64,000 nt of DNA from Tanytarsus gracilentus (Eukaryota; Arthropoda; Insecta; Diptera; Chironomidae): positions 246,001 through 310,000 of the forward strand of contig JAXRKN010000021.1 in NCBI GenBank assembly GCA_038502055.1, written 5' to 3'. The position numbers were made by a program, and so were the translations under genes. Below the pieces are notes generated by a model, which searched no databases, was not told the origin of the DNA, and worked only from the letters and a program-made list of their open reading frames with translations. This document shows positions 11,306-24,217 of this stretch, one piece after another (positions within the stretch are counted from its first letter, which is position 1; every line of letters starts with the position of its first letter).

Positions 11306-11703
11306 ATCCTTTGGGTTGTTCGAGTTCAAAAGAAAAAGCACGAGTGTGTGGAAATTTAATCTTTTCAAAATTTAGCTTATATTTTGTATTGCGGTGGTGG
11401 GCAGACTGGAGCTGACATTAGTAAATCAGACAGTAAAGCACTGATGATCATATTTCGCTATAATACCCTTTTGCAATGACCATCTTATTCAGACGTCTTT
11501 TCTTGCTCTTATGATAGACTCGTATACGCAAGGTGCACCTTATGAGCGATATCCATTTTACTCAGAGGAATCCTCAATAGATTAGCGTCATATCCCTTTG
11601 GCAGCCGTCACCTCTTTGCGGATTCATGAGCCGTGGAGGCACCAAATGCCTAAATCGGTCATACTCGCACCCAGCACACGGCTCAACACTCTTAAGCTCT
11701 GCA

Positions 11704-11875
11704 AGTCGAAAATTTAACCTCAAAAATCACCGAAAATGAAAGTAGAGAAAAAAATGAAATTGAAATTGGTGAGTTGAAGCTAAAGTTGGACAAAAGTGAT
11801 CAAAATGTCACTCAAATTTTAGATGAAAATCAAGAATTAAAATTGAAATTAATTCAAATTAAAGAATCGACTCAA
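11704..11875 (+). pseudogene. LRR-A pseudogene fragment, unit 3
   Basis: Copy of the 8771-8942 fragment with the same two internal deletions, so the deletions preceded the amplification. Confidence 0.85.
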
Positions 11876-12286
11876 TCGAAATACGTTTTAAACCTATAAA
11901 AATTCAAATTTTATTTTCTTAAAAAAATATTTGGAAAAATTGTCAAAAAAAATGAAAAAATAATGAATAAACAGCCTTCAACTTATTTGTTGTATTATAA
12001 ATTAAGAACACGCGTTTATTCTAGCACACAATCGCAATCAAATCATTTTCGACATGTCAATGAAGTTTGTGCAGAGGTTAGGAACACTCACAATATCAAA
12101 ATTAAATTGGAATTTTTTTGTATTTTCAGTTGATATGTTTTTTTGAATATGTTAAAAATTATGATATTTAATTTGGATATTTCCACCCCCTGATTTTTAT
12201 TATTTAGATTATTTTTTTCTAATAAATTTTTAATGTCAATACTCAAAAAAATTACAGACACGTAGAGTTTTTCAGTTGTCTTTGGA

Positions 12287-14239
12287 ATGTCTTCGAAGAC
12301 TTTTTTAGTTTTTAGTTTTTTCATTAATTTTTCTTATTCTCAAAATCTTTCATTTCGAACTCGTCGCAATAATTTTTCAATTCTTTGTGATTTCACTTGT
12401 GCAGTTGCCAAAGATGAACTTGAAAAGCATCCTGAAATGCGGACAATCGCGATGGTTGAACTAAAAAATAATTTTCCACCATATTTTAGTCGAGAAATTC
12501 TCAAATGTTTGCCGGATGACGTCAGCAAAGTTATCATAAATCCTCACACTCACGTTTTTCAACGCAATTCGATATCTCTCCCAAAACAATCGATGACAAT
12601 TTATGTTGCGGATGAAATTGAGAATGTAATTTTAAAAAAATTACTGAATTGAAACATTTAAATAATAATTTTCAATATTTCAGTGGCAAAACGTTTTAGC
12701 CTTTTACAGTTTTTTTAAAAACCCGTATCCTGTCGTCAGTCATTTAGCAAAATTTCTGATTGTGAGCAGCAACAAGAACGAAGCAGAAAAAATTCAAAAC
12801 ATTTTTGAGAGAAATTTAAATTTTGCTCAAATTTATGAAGAAAATCAAAAAGTGATTTTTAGAAATTTTTACAGGACCAAAAATTTAACGACTTTTGAAG
12901 CTTTTGAAAGTTTCAAACGAAAAAATCTTTCACAAATCTTGTTTCCGGACAAAGCAAAAAATCTCCATGGATTTCCACTCAATATTGTTTATGATCTTTC
13001 TGAATACACTTTTGAATGGAATGGTAAACCTCTCAACAAATGGCTTTTCTTCACTTATATTGTAGCTGAAAAGTTAAATGCGACCTTAAACTTCATCAAA
13101 GTTGAATTTGACGACAACACCGAAACTACACTACTTCAAAACCAGAAAAAAGCCATGAAAGAACTTATCAGAAAAAAATCTTTGGACTTTTATCTCGCCA
13201 CATTTCCAATAGATGGCAATCTCGAGTCTTATACCTACAATCAACTTTGCTACTTGGTTCCAATGCCACCGAAATTTTCAATTTATGAATTGATTTTAAT
13301 TTTACCACTCGATAAATCTTGCTGGATGTGGTTGGGAATCACAATCGCTGTTTCAACTTTAATTTGGAGAATTTTCGAAGGACACTGGAATTTTCTCTTT
13401 GGAATTTATGCACAGTTTGTTGGAAAGTTTTTAAGAATTAAAACGTGAGTAAAATTCAGTAAAAAGCTTAAAAACTCAATAAATAATTGAAATTTATTTC
13501 AGATCTCATCTGATGCTGAAAATTCTCCTTCAAATTTTTTGTTTTGCAATTTTTCTGTTCTCCAAAGGCTATCAAAGTCTTGTGAAATCGTTCATGCTTC
13601 AACCCATTCAACAAAATCTTTTAACGACAGTCGATGAACTTTTCGATAGCAACTACAAAATTAAATGGGACTTTTTTGAAGATTTTGCGCACCATGACAA
13701 TCCAAAATACCAAAATGCACTCAAGAACGGTCGATATGTTGAATTCGAAAAGATTTTAGAGAATGACACCTGGATAAAACAAATGGTTGAAAATCAAACG
13801 GTCACAAGTCAAACTTGTAAAACTTTCAAAAGTTCTAACAATGAACTTTATGAAATTTCTGAAGCTTTCGTCAGTGCACGTGAAAATTTGTTTCTTGCAC
13901 ATTTTCATCCATACCTGGAAGAATTTCAACGACTTATGGATTGGTCATTCAAAGCCGGACTGCCGATGGCTTGGGAAAATTTTTATTTTGAACAATTGGA
14001 AAATATTAAAAATCCCGAAGAATTAATCGAGAAAAAAAAATGAATTAGATTTCACTGCGATTGCGCCATTTTTTCTCATCCTTGTTTTTGGATTTTCATT
14101 TGCACTTTTTGCTTTTCTGAGTGAAATTTTCTATCATGACTTTCTGGCAAAACTAACACGACAAAGTTTAAAAAAAGAGAGGTTTTTTAAGAGAAAGAGG
14201 AAATTTAAAGTGACGAAAGTTTTACCAAAAATTCGTTAA
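12287..14239 (+). pseudogene. Ionotropic receptor, array copy 3, frameshifted
   Basis: Exons 12287-12625, 12684-13444 and 13503-14239 align to copy 2 nearly base for base. The run of A at about 14032-14040 has nine A instead of eight. Reading stops at 14043, after ELIEKKK, so the last membrane helix (M3) and the tail are lost. Without M3 a channel subunit is not expected to work. The rest of the old reading frame to 14239 is intact, so the break is very recent or is a homopolymer sequencing/assembly error. Confidence 0.75.
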
Positions 14240-14637
14240 ATCCTTTGGGTTGTTCGAGTTCAAAAGAAAAAGCACGAGTGTGTGGAAATTTAATCTTTTC
14301 AAAATTTAGCTTATATTTTGTATTGCGGTGGTGGGCAGACTGGAGCTGACATTAGTAAATCAGACAGTAAAGCACTGATGATCATATTTCGCTATAATAC
14401 CCTTTTGCAATGACCATCTTATTCAGACGTCTTTTCTTGCTCTTATGATAGACTCGTATACGCAAGGTGCACCTTATGAGCGATATCCATTTTACTCAGA
14501 GGAATCCTCAATAGATTAGCGTCATATCCCTTTGGCAGCCGTCACCTCTTTGCGGATTCATGAGCCGTGGAGGCACCAAATGCCTAAATCGGTCATACTC
14601 GCACCCAGCACACGGCTCAACACTCTTAAGCTCTGCA

Positions 14638-14809
14638 AGTCGAAAATTTAACCTCAAAAATCACCGAAAATGAAAGTAGAGAAAAAAATGAAATTGAAAT
14701 TGGTGAGTTGAAGCTAAAGTTGGACAAAAGTGATCAAAATGTCACTCAAATTTTAGATGAAAATCAAGAATTAAAATTGAAATTAATTCAAATTAAAGAA
14801 TCGACTCAA
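14638..14809 (+). pseudogene. LRR-A pseudogene fragment, unit 4
   Basis: Copy of the 8771-8942 fragment with the same internal deletions. Confidence 0.85.
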
Positions 14810-15220
14810 TCGAAATACGTTTTAAACCTATAAAAATTCAAATTTTATTTTCTTAAAAAAATATTTGGAAAAATTGTCAAAAAAAATGAAAAAATAATGA
14901 ATAAACAGCCTTCAACTTATTTGTTGTATTATAAATTAAGAACACGCGTTTATTCTAGCACACAATCGCAATCAAATCATTTTCGACATGTCAATGAAGT
15001 TTGTGCAGAGGTTAGGAACACTCACAATATCAAAATTAAATTGGAATTTTTTTGTATTTTCAGTTGATATGTTTTTTTGAATATGTTAAAAATTATGATA
15101 TTTAATTTGGATATTTCCACCCCCTGATTTTTATTATTTAGATTATTTTTTTCTAATAAATTTTTAATGTCAATACTCAAAAAAATTACAGACACGTAGA
15201 GTTTTTCAGTTGTCTTTGGA

Positions 15221-17172
15221 ATGTCTTCGAAGACTTTTTTAGTTTTTAGTTTTTTCATTAATTTTTCTTATTCTCAAAATCTTTCATTTCGAACTCGTCG
15301 CAATAATTTTTCAATTCTTTGTGATTTCACTTGTGCAGTTGCCAAAGATGAACTTGAAAAGCATCCTGAAATGCGGACAATCGCGATGGTTGAACTAAAA
15401 AATAATTTTCCACCATATTTCAGTCGAGAAATTCTCAAATGTTTGCCGGATGACGTCAGCAAAGTTATCATAAATCCTCACACTCACGTTTTTCAACGCA
15501 ATTCGATATCTCTCCCAAAACAATCGATGACAATTTATGTTGCGGATGAAATTGAGAATGTAATTTTAAAAAAATTACTGAATTGAAACATTTAAATAAT
15601 AATTTTCAATATTTCAGTGGCAAAACGTTTTAGCCTTTTACAGTTTTTTTAAAAACCCGTATCCTGTCGTCAGTCATTTAGCAAAATTTCTGATTGTGAG
15701 CAGCAACAAGAACGAAGCAGAAAAAATTCAAAACATTTTTGAGAGAAATTTAAATTTTGCTCAAATTTATGAAGAAAATCAAAAAGTGATTTTTAGAAAT
15801 TTTTACAGGACCAAAAATTTAACGACTTTTGAAGCTTTTGAAAGTTTCAAACGAAAAAATCTTTCACAAATCTTGTTTCCGGACAAAGCAAAAAATCTCC
15901 ATGGATTTCCACTCAATATTGTTTATGATCTTTCTGAATACACTTTTGAATGGAATGGTAAACCTCTCAACAAATGGCTTTTCTTCACTTATATTGTAGC
16001 TGAAAAGTTAAATGCGACCTTAAACTTCATCAAAGTTGAATTTGACGACAACACCGAAACTACACTACTTCAAAACCAGAAAAAAGCCATGAAAGAACTT
16101 ATCAGAAAAAAATCTTTGGACTTTTATCTCGCCACATTTCCAATAGATGGCAATCTCGAGTCTTATACCTACAATCAACTTTGCTACTTGGTTCCAATGC
16201 CACCGAAATTTTCAATTTATGAATTGATTTTAATTTTACCACTCGATAAATCTTGCTGGATGTGGTTGGGAATCACAATCGCTGTTTCAACTTTAATTTG
16301 GAGAATTTTCGAAGGACACTGGAATTTTCTCTTTGGAATTTATGCACAGTTTGTTGGAAAGTTTTTAAGAATTAAAACGTGAGTAAAATTCAGTAAAAAG
16401 CTTAAAAACTCAATAAATAATTGAAATTTATTTCAGATCTCATCTGATGCTGAAAATTCTCCTTCAAATTTTTTGTTTTGCAATTTTTCTGTTCTCCAAA
16501 GGCTATCAAAGTCTTGTGAAATCGTTCATGCTTCAACCCATTCAACAAAATCTTTTAACGACAGTCGATGAACTTTTCGATAGCAACTACAAAATTAAAT
16601 GGGACTTTTTTGAAGATTTTGCGCACCATGACAATCCAAAATACCAAAATGCACTCAAGAACGGTCGATATGTTGAATTCGAAAAGATTTTAGAGAATGA
16701 CACCTGGATAAAACAAATGGTTGAAAATCAAACGGTCACAAGTCAAACTTGTAAAACTTTCAAAAGTTCTAACAATGAACTTTATGAAATTTCTGAAGCT
16801 TTCGTCAGTGCACGTGAAAATTTGTTTCTTGCACATTTTCATCCATACCTGGAAGAATTTCAACGACTTATGGATTGGTCATTCAAAGCCGGACTGCCGA
16901 TGGCTTGGGAAAATTTTTATTTTGAACAATTGGAAAATATTAAAAATCCCGAAGAATTAATCGAGAAAAAAAATGAATTAGATTTCACTGCGATTGCGCC
17001 ATTTTTTCTCATCCTTGTTTTTGGATTTTCATTTGCACTTTTTGCTTTTCTGAGTGAAATTTTCTATCATGACTTTCTGGCAAAACTAACACGACAAAGT
17101 TTAAAAAAAGAGAGGTTTTTTAAGAGAAAGAGGAAATTTAAAGTGACGAAAGTTTTACCAAAAATTCGTTAA
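15221..17172 (+). CDS. Divergent ionotropic receptor, array copy 4
   Basis: Three exons: 15221-15559, 15618-16378 and 16437-17172; 611 residues, intact, with signal peptide, M1, M2 and M3 as in copy 2. The eight-A run that is broken in copy 3 is normal here. The near-identity with copies 2 and 3, introns and flanks included, points to very recent duplication or homogenisation. Confidence 0.88.
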
Positions 17173-17570
17173 ATCCTTTGGGTTGTTCGAGTTCAAAAGA
17201 AAAAGCACGAGTGTGTGGAAATTTAATCTTTTCAAAATTTAGCTTATATTTTGTATTGCGGTGGTGGGCAGACTGGAGCTGACATTAGTAAATCAGACAG
17301 TAAAGCACTGATGATCATATTTCGCTATAATACCCTTTTGCAATGACCATCTTATTCAGACGTCTTTTCTTGCTCTTATGATAGACTCGTATACGCAAGG
17401 TGCACCTTATGAGCGATATCCATTTTACTCAGAGGAATCCTCAATAGATTAGCGTCATATCCCTTTGGCAGCCGTCACCTCTTTGCGGATTCATGAGCCG
17501 TGGAGGCACCAAATGCCTAAATCGGTCATACTCGCACCCAGCACACGGCTCAACACTCTTAAGCTCTGCA

Positions 17571-17742
17571 AGTCGAAAATTTAACCTCAAAAATCACCGA
17601 AAATGAAAGTAGAGAAAAAAATGAAATTGAAATTGGTGAGTTGAAGCTAAAGTTGGACAAAAGTGATCAAAATGTCACTCAAATTTTAGATGAAAATCAA
17701 GAATTAAAATTGAAATTAATTCAAATTAAAGAATCGACTCAA
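17571..17742 (+). pseudogene. LRR-A pseudogene fragment, unit 5
   Basis: Fourth copy of the 8771-8942 fragment with the same internal deletions. Confidence 0.85.
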
Positions 17743-18153
17743 TCGAAATACGTTTTAAACCTATAAAAATTCAAATTTTATTTTCTTAAAAAAATATTTG
17801 GAAAAATTGTCAAAAAAAATGAAAAAATAATGAATAAACAGCCTTCAACTTATTTGTTGTATTATAAATTAAGAACACGCGTTTATTCTAGCACACAATC
17901 GCAATCAAATCATTTTCGACATGTCAATGAAGTTTGTGCAGAGGTTAGGAACACTCACAATATCAAAATTAAATTGGAATTTTTTTGTATTTTCAGTTGA
18001 TATGTTTTTTTGAATATGTTAAAAATTATGATATTTAATTTGGATATTTCCACCCCCTGATTTTTATTATTTAGATTATTTTTTTCTAATAAATTTTTAA
18101 TGTCAATACTCAAAAAAATTACAGACACGTAGAGTTTTTCAGTTGTCTTTGGA

Positions 18154-20112
18154 ATGTCTTCGAAGACTTTTTTAGTTTTTAGTTTTTTCATTAATTTTTC
18201 TTATTCTCAAAATCTTTCATTTCGAACTCGTCGCAATAATTTTTCAATTCTTTGTGATTTCACTTGTGCAGTTGCCAAAGATGAACTTGAAAAGCATCCT
18301 GAAATGCGGACAATCGCGATGGTTGAACTAAAAAATAATTTTCCACCATATTTCAGTCGAGAAATTCTCAAATGTTTGCCGGATGACGTCAGCAAAGTTA
18401 TCATAAATCCTCACACTCACGTTTTTCAACGCAATTCGATATCTCTCCCAAAACAATCGATGACAATTTATGTTGCGGATGAAATTGAGAATGTAATTTT
18501 AAAAAAATTACTGAATTGAAACATTTAAATAATAATTTTCAATATTTCAGTGGCAAAACGTTTTAGCCTTTTACAGTTTTTTTAAAAACCCGTATCCTGT
18601 CGTCAGTCATTTAGCAAAATTTCTGATTGTGAGCAGCAACAAGAACGAAGCAGAAAAAATTCAAAACATTTTTGAGAGAAATTTAAATTTTGCTCAAATT
18701 TATGAAGAAAATCAAAAAGTGATTTTTAGAAATTTTTACAGGACCAAAAATTTAACGACTTTTGAAGCTTTTGAAAGTTTCAAACGAAAAAATCTTTCAC
18801 AAATCTTGTTTCCGGACAAAGCAAAAAATCTCCATGGATTTCCACTCAATATTGTTTATGATCTTTCTGAATACACTTTTGAATGGAATGGTAAACCTCT
18901 CAACAAATGGCTTTTCTTCACTTATATTGTAGCTGAAAAGTTAAATGCGACCTTAAACTTCATCAAAGTTGAATTTGACGACAAAACCGAAACTACACTA
19001 CTTGAAAACCAGAAAAAAGCCATGAAAGAACTTATCAGAAAAAAATCTTTGGACTTTTATCTCGCCACATTTCCAATAGATGGCAATCTCGAGTCTTATA
19101 CCTACAATCAACTTTGCTACTTGGTTCCAATGCCACCGAAATTTTCAATTTATGAATTAATTTTAATTTTACCGCTCGATAAATCTTGCTGGATGTGGTT
19201 GGGGATCACAATCGCTGTTTCAACTTTAATTTGGAGAATTTTCGAAGGACACTGGAATTTTCTTTTTGGAATTTATGCACAGTTTGTTGGAAAGTTTTTA
19301 AGAATTAAAACGTGAGTAAAGATGAGTAAAAAGCTTAAAAACTCATAAAATATTTTTTAAAACACTAGAAAATAATTGAAATTTATTTCAGATCTCATCT
19401 GATGCTGAAAATTCTCCTTCAAATTTTTTGTTTTGCAATTTTTCTGTTCTCCAAAGGCTATCAAAGTCTTGTGAAATCGTTCATGCTTCAACCCATTCAA
19501 CAAAATCTTTTAACGACAGTCGATGAACTTTTCGATAGCAACTACAAAATTAAATGGGACTTTTTTCAAGATTTTGCGCACCATGACAATCCAAAATACC
19601 AAAAAGCACTCAAGAACGGTCGATATGTTGAATTCGACACGATTTTTAAGAATGACACCTGGATAAAACAAATGGTTGAAAATCAAACGGTCATGAGTCA
19701 ACCTTGCAAGACTTCAAAACATCTTAACAATTTAATTTATCAAATTTCTGAAGCTTTCGTCAGTGCACGTGAAAATTTGTATCTTGCACCTTTTCATCCA
19801 TACCTGGAAGAATTTCAACGACTTATGGATTGGTCATTCGAAGCCGGACTGCCGATGGCTTGGGAAAAATTTTATTATGAAATTTTTTTTAAAGGTCAAC
19901 AATTGGAAAACACTAAAAATCCCGAAGAATTAATCGAGAAAGATGAATTAGATTTCACTGCGATCGCGCCATTTTTTCTCATCCTTGTTTTTGGATTTTC
20001 ATTTGCACTTTTTGCTTTTCTGAGTGAAATTTTCTATCATGACTTTTTGGCAAAACTAACACGACAAAGTTTTGTGAGGTTTTTTAAGAGAAAAAGAGGA
20101 AATTTAAAGTAA
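18154..20112 (+). CDS. Divergent ionotropic receptor, array copy 5 (mosaic)
   Basis: Exons 18154-18492, 18551-19311 and 19392-20112; 606 residues, intact. The 5' part matches copies 2-4. From about 18980 it carries copy 1-type bases (DDK, LLE) and a longer intron 2 that matches copy 1. From about 19565 the third exon is diverged from all others, with ligand-domain (S2) changes such as a PCKTSKHLNN segment and an extra EIFFKGQ insertion, and with a shorter tail. It is the last unit, and the block at 8461 is absent after it. AATAAA near 20177 is a likely polyadenylation signal. The diverged S2 could mean a different ligand (inference). Confidence 0.88.
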
Positions 20113-20328
20113 TGAAAGTTTTACCAAATCCTCGTTAAATTTTTTTTTGGAATTTGTGTGTTTATTAATAATAATAATAAAACATTTAAATTTCAATTAA
20201 TATTTATTTTGTAGCTGAAATTTTTTTCCATAATTAATAATGCACACAAAAAAAATCAATTCATGATGAATTTAATGTAATGTCTGGCACCATTTTAAAT
20301 ACAAATATTTTTAAAAAATAAAAACACA

Positions 20329-22994
20329 TCATTTTGAAAGGTCTTTGATCTCTTGAGCGTCATTAATTGGCGATCCATAAGTTAGCCAATTATTGATATT
20401 TGTCTCATTCACAAAACCGAAAATCCATTTTTGCTCAACTTTATCCTTGTTACAATTTGTGACAAAAACTGATTGTGTTCCTATGTCAACCTCAACGCAA
20501 TGATTGTTCCTCACTGGACCATGAATAATTTGCTTTGTATCTAAATCATACCGGAAATATTGATTGCCCTGACCATGATGACATGAAAAAGTTTTTAATT
20601 CTCGCTTTACTCCCTCACCAAATGAGTCGAAGCATGACTCCATGTCGGCATCAGATATGTCACGATAATATCGCAAAATAAAATGCTGATTGTTTTGTGG
20701 TCGTTTTTTATTTGCACCACAAAAGTAAATTCTATTAAAAAAATTATTATTTTTTGATGATTTTATTTAAAATTTTAAATTTACCCAACTGGCTGCTCTT
20801 TTGGTCGATTTAATTTGTCAATGCAATATTTTTCATCAGCCACTGATTGAATCTAAAAAAATTGATTGACTTAAAAGCGTTCTCATAAATTTAAAAACTT
20901 ACAGCACCGCTCGCAAATTCTGGCGGTTCCTCGAGTGGATAACGATCCTTCATGTCGGGTGCAACGACGTCGAGGAAATATTTGAAGGGTTTGCACTGCT
21001 GACGCTCTTTTACATAGAGTTGATATGAAATGTCACCTGCACTCACTTTCGCATAGCGATCGGGATCGCGTTTATAAAGAAACTCTTTATATTCGTCCAT
21101 CCAAACTTCAGCAACTCGTTTGAAATTTCTATAAATTTAAAAGTATTAAATTTATGATTTTTTCATGTCAATGACTAAAAGATTTTTTTGGATGGAATAA
21201 TTTTATATTCAAATTTAGTTTTATTTAATAATTAGACAAAAAAGTTAAACTTACATTGTGATAAAATCAATCCCTTTTCGATCATTAGGGAATGGCATTC
21301 CTCCTGTTAAATAATAAAAAAATTTCATGAATTTATATTGAAGTAAAAATGTGTTTAAAATCAAGGGATAATGACCCTTAAAAATGTGTGGTTGAATTTT
21401 AAAAAAAAAATATTAAAACGTTTCTTGAAAAATGTCAACTAAAAAAATATACATCTTGAAAACTTTTGAAAATTTAATTATTTAATAATTAAATCACTTA
21501 CCTCTGAAGACATGGCCAATTCGCGAGCATGGTGCATCATACATTTTTCCACCACACACTTGGTTAAATAAAAATAATTATTTGCAAAAAAATCAAAGAC
21601 TTAATTGAACTTACACCATATTTTGAAGCTCAATTCGTACTGCTCACCACCCCAAATATCGAGACCTGGATCATATCCACCGAGCTCCCAAAAGAACTTG
21701 GCAGAGATCGCAAATAATCCGCCGACCATAACGGGATTTTCATACAATGACCAAGGATGCTCTTGATCACCCGGTCTTAATGGCATGTGATGGTAATGCA
21801 TTCCGTTCCAATCGAAAATTCCTCGACTTCCATCACCCTAAAGTTCGTAATAATTTTTAAATTTATGAATTTTTCAATTAACTAAAACATTTACCTGTGG
21901 TCGGTAAGCAAAAGTTTTAAAGTCAATCACATCCACGAATGGGCAAACACATGTGCGATAATCTTGAGCAATTGGTTCTAAAAGTGGAGGAAGAAAATTG
22001 GTCGATGCTTCAGTGTGAGAGTCGAGAAAGAGCAGAACATCACCGGTTGCTGCCCTAGCGCCAGCTAACCTCGCCCAAATCTGATTGTTAAAAAGTTAAG
22101 ATTGATAAAATTTAAATTTTTCGAGGGGTGTAGGGCTCAAGTATAAAAATTGCACACCCTTTTTTTGTTTCACTCACCAATCCAGATCTCCTCGGAAGTA
22201 CATAAAGCTTTACAATATGCTTCAAATGCTTTTCAATGTGTTCCTCTAATTCACCATATAGAAAGTCTTTTGTTGAATGATCATTGACTAGAATCACTTC
22301 TTTAAGTAATTTTTTTGGCGATCGATTTATGACACTATAGACAGTCCGAAGTAAAGTGCTTAAGTGATCATTATAAAATGGAATGACAATCGACACCGTT
22401 GGCAGTTCTTTGAGATATTTTAGCTTTTTACATTGTGGATTTCGAAAGTCGGCAACACTCCGATTGAGGGAAATTTTATCGGAAATGAGTCCAAAATATC
22501 CGTTGACATCCATCAGCTGCTTGTTGAGTTCTTCTTCTTCCGGTTTCGCATAGACTGGTTGACCTTCATTTAAAATTATTTTATGATTTTTTGGAATTAA
22601 CATCGAAAAATTTCATACCATTCTCGCCCGGCAACCCAAATCTCTCCTTCTCCTTCTCAAGATACTCATAGTCATGCCAATCGATTTTTTCTCCATATTT
22701 ATTGTGTTCTTTTCGAAAAAATGACGCTATTGGCTCAAAATACATATAATTTTGCGTTATTGCAAGCGGATTGTTGTTTCTCTGTATGAATTTGAAAATT
22801 GTTATCATCAAAATGAAACAAATTAACGCGAGTGTGCCGGCAAATTTCAAACAATATCCGAAGCTTTTTCTACTTCGCACGATCTAAAAAAAATTGTTGA
22901 TAATTAATTCGTCACCAATTTTATGATAAAATAATTTTTTCACCTGTATTTTAAACAACGATCTTGATTTGATTAATAAACGGTTCACTGACAT
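20329..22994 (-). CDS. pgant: Polypeptide N-acetylgalactosaminyltransferase (GalNAc-T)
   Basis: Golgi type II membrane enzyme that transfers GalNAc from UDP-GalNAc to Ser/Thr, starting mucin-type O-glycans. Ten exons join in frame to 637 residues: 22944-22994, 22619-22883, 22178-22563, 21895-22080, 21615-21837, 21502-21558, 21255-21303, 20903-21128, 20785-20852 and 20329-20731. It has a membrane anchor at about 25-49 and a stem. The GT-A domain has VSIVIPFYND, the metal-binding DSH (254-256) and the Gal/GalNAc-T motif with WGGEQYELSFKIW near 358. VAEVWMDEYKEF follows, then a C-terminal ricin-type lectin domain with a QKW motif at about 604. All key motifs are present. It resembles the GALNT7/10-like side of the family; I cannot name the exact paralogue. 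It converges on IR copy 5 with a gap of about 216 bp. Confidence 0.93.
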
Positions 22995-24217
22995 TATGCC
23001 GGATATTGTAGCTCCACTATTTTATTTTTTAGATATTTCTAATAGTTAAATGCGAAGAGTGCATGCAGAGCTCTCGCGACTCACTAAACTCTCTGTTTAC
23101 GTTTTAATTCACGATTAAACTCCAAAACTCGATTACTATGGTCGCGGAGACTGAAAGTATTTTTTCTCACTCTCTCCGCTGCCGAAAAAAAAAAGATCTG
23201 AAGATTTTTTAAATCTCCAACAACACAAAAAAAATTCTCTCTTTCTCAATTTCTTCTTCTTTTTTAAACACCAAAAAACCGGATTTAGTTCTTGAATCTT
23301 TTTTACCTCTTCATTTTATCGCTTTTCTGTCGTGGTACCAGATTCGTAAATCCACATCACAATTTTGTCTTTACACGTTTGACATTCTCGTGAGCGAAAA
23401 AAAAGTGTTAAAGATGAAAATTGTCTACGAGGCTTATTTTTTTATTTATTATGAACTAAGCACTGGTAAAAGTGTGAAAAAACTAAAATACTCTCATAAT
23501 TTTATTTTTTAAAAGCGTAAAAATACTTTTATCACTCTTATCAGCAAACCAACTGAGTAGAAGCACGTCGATTGCGTTCTCTCGCTGAAATATCAAAAAA
23601 CAACTACATGACGGTTGAGAAATAAAATGTTTTTCTCTGTTGTTGCTGAAACTACAACGTGTGTGCCTTTTTTTGAGGCTGTATTTCGAGAGACGAAAAA
23701 AATCGAGAGAACGCGAAGTGGATTTCATAACGGAATGATGGTAATAATTTTTTGGATGATTTTAATGCGACAAAATAATTAATTTTAATTATATGAGTGA
23801 AACAAAAATTAAATTATAATTTTTTTACAAATTTTGTTTAAAAATTCATTTATAAAAATGAAAGATGAAAATAATAAATTAACAGGGATGGGAAAATTGT
23901 TAAATTAAGGTTGAGAAAGAAACATAAAATATTAAAATAATATTAGTCATATTAAATGTAAAAATTAAATAAATTAAATAAGAAATAAAAAAATTATTTT
24001 GTGAGCTGCGCTCTAAATTTATTAAAGTCAATCATTACAATTCGAAAGACTGAATTTTATTTTATTTCAACTGTTGACATTTTTTGATTTTATTTAGAAC
24101 CACTACATTTTTTAGCAATGATAATCTATGCGGCCATTAAAAAATGCAAATTAATAATAAAAATCTTAAATCCTTTAAATATTTTTAATTCAATTATAAT
24201 ATTTAACATAATCACTT
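22995..24217. other. Upstream region of the GalNAc-T gene
   Basis: Contains the GalNAc-T promoter/5'UTR and the 3' side of the next minus-strand gene. Pyrimidine-rich stretches lie around 23160-23300. No further gene is supported; the short ORF at 23483-23728 has no family features. Confidence 0.4.

Larger units (their letters stand above)
6330..20112 (+). repeat. Tandem array of five IR units, about 2.93 kb period
   Basis: IR start codons lie at 6400, 9354, 12287, 15221 and 18154, giving spacings of 2954, 2933, 2934 and 2933. Units 2-4 look almost base-identical; I noticed only C/T at 12486 and one extra A near 14032. Units 1 and 5 are more diverged. Each repeated unit contains, in order, a deleted fragment of LRR-A, its old 3' flank, the three-exon IR gene and a block of about 300 bp of different composition. 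The array therefore arose from one segment spanning the LRR-A 3' end and the neighbouring IR gene. Confidence 0.95.
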
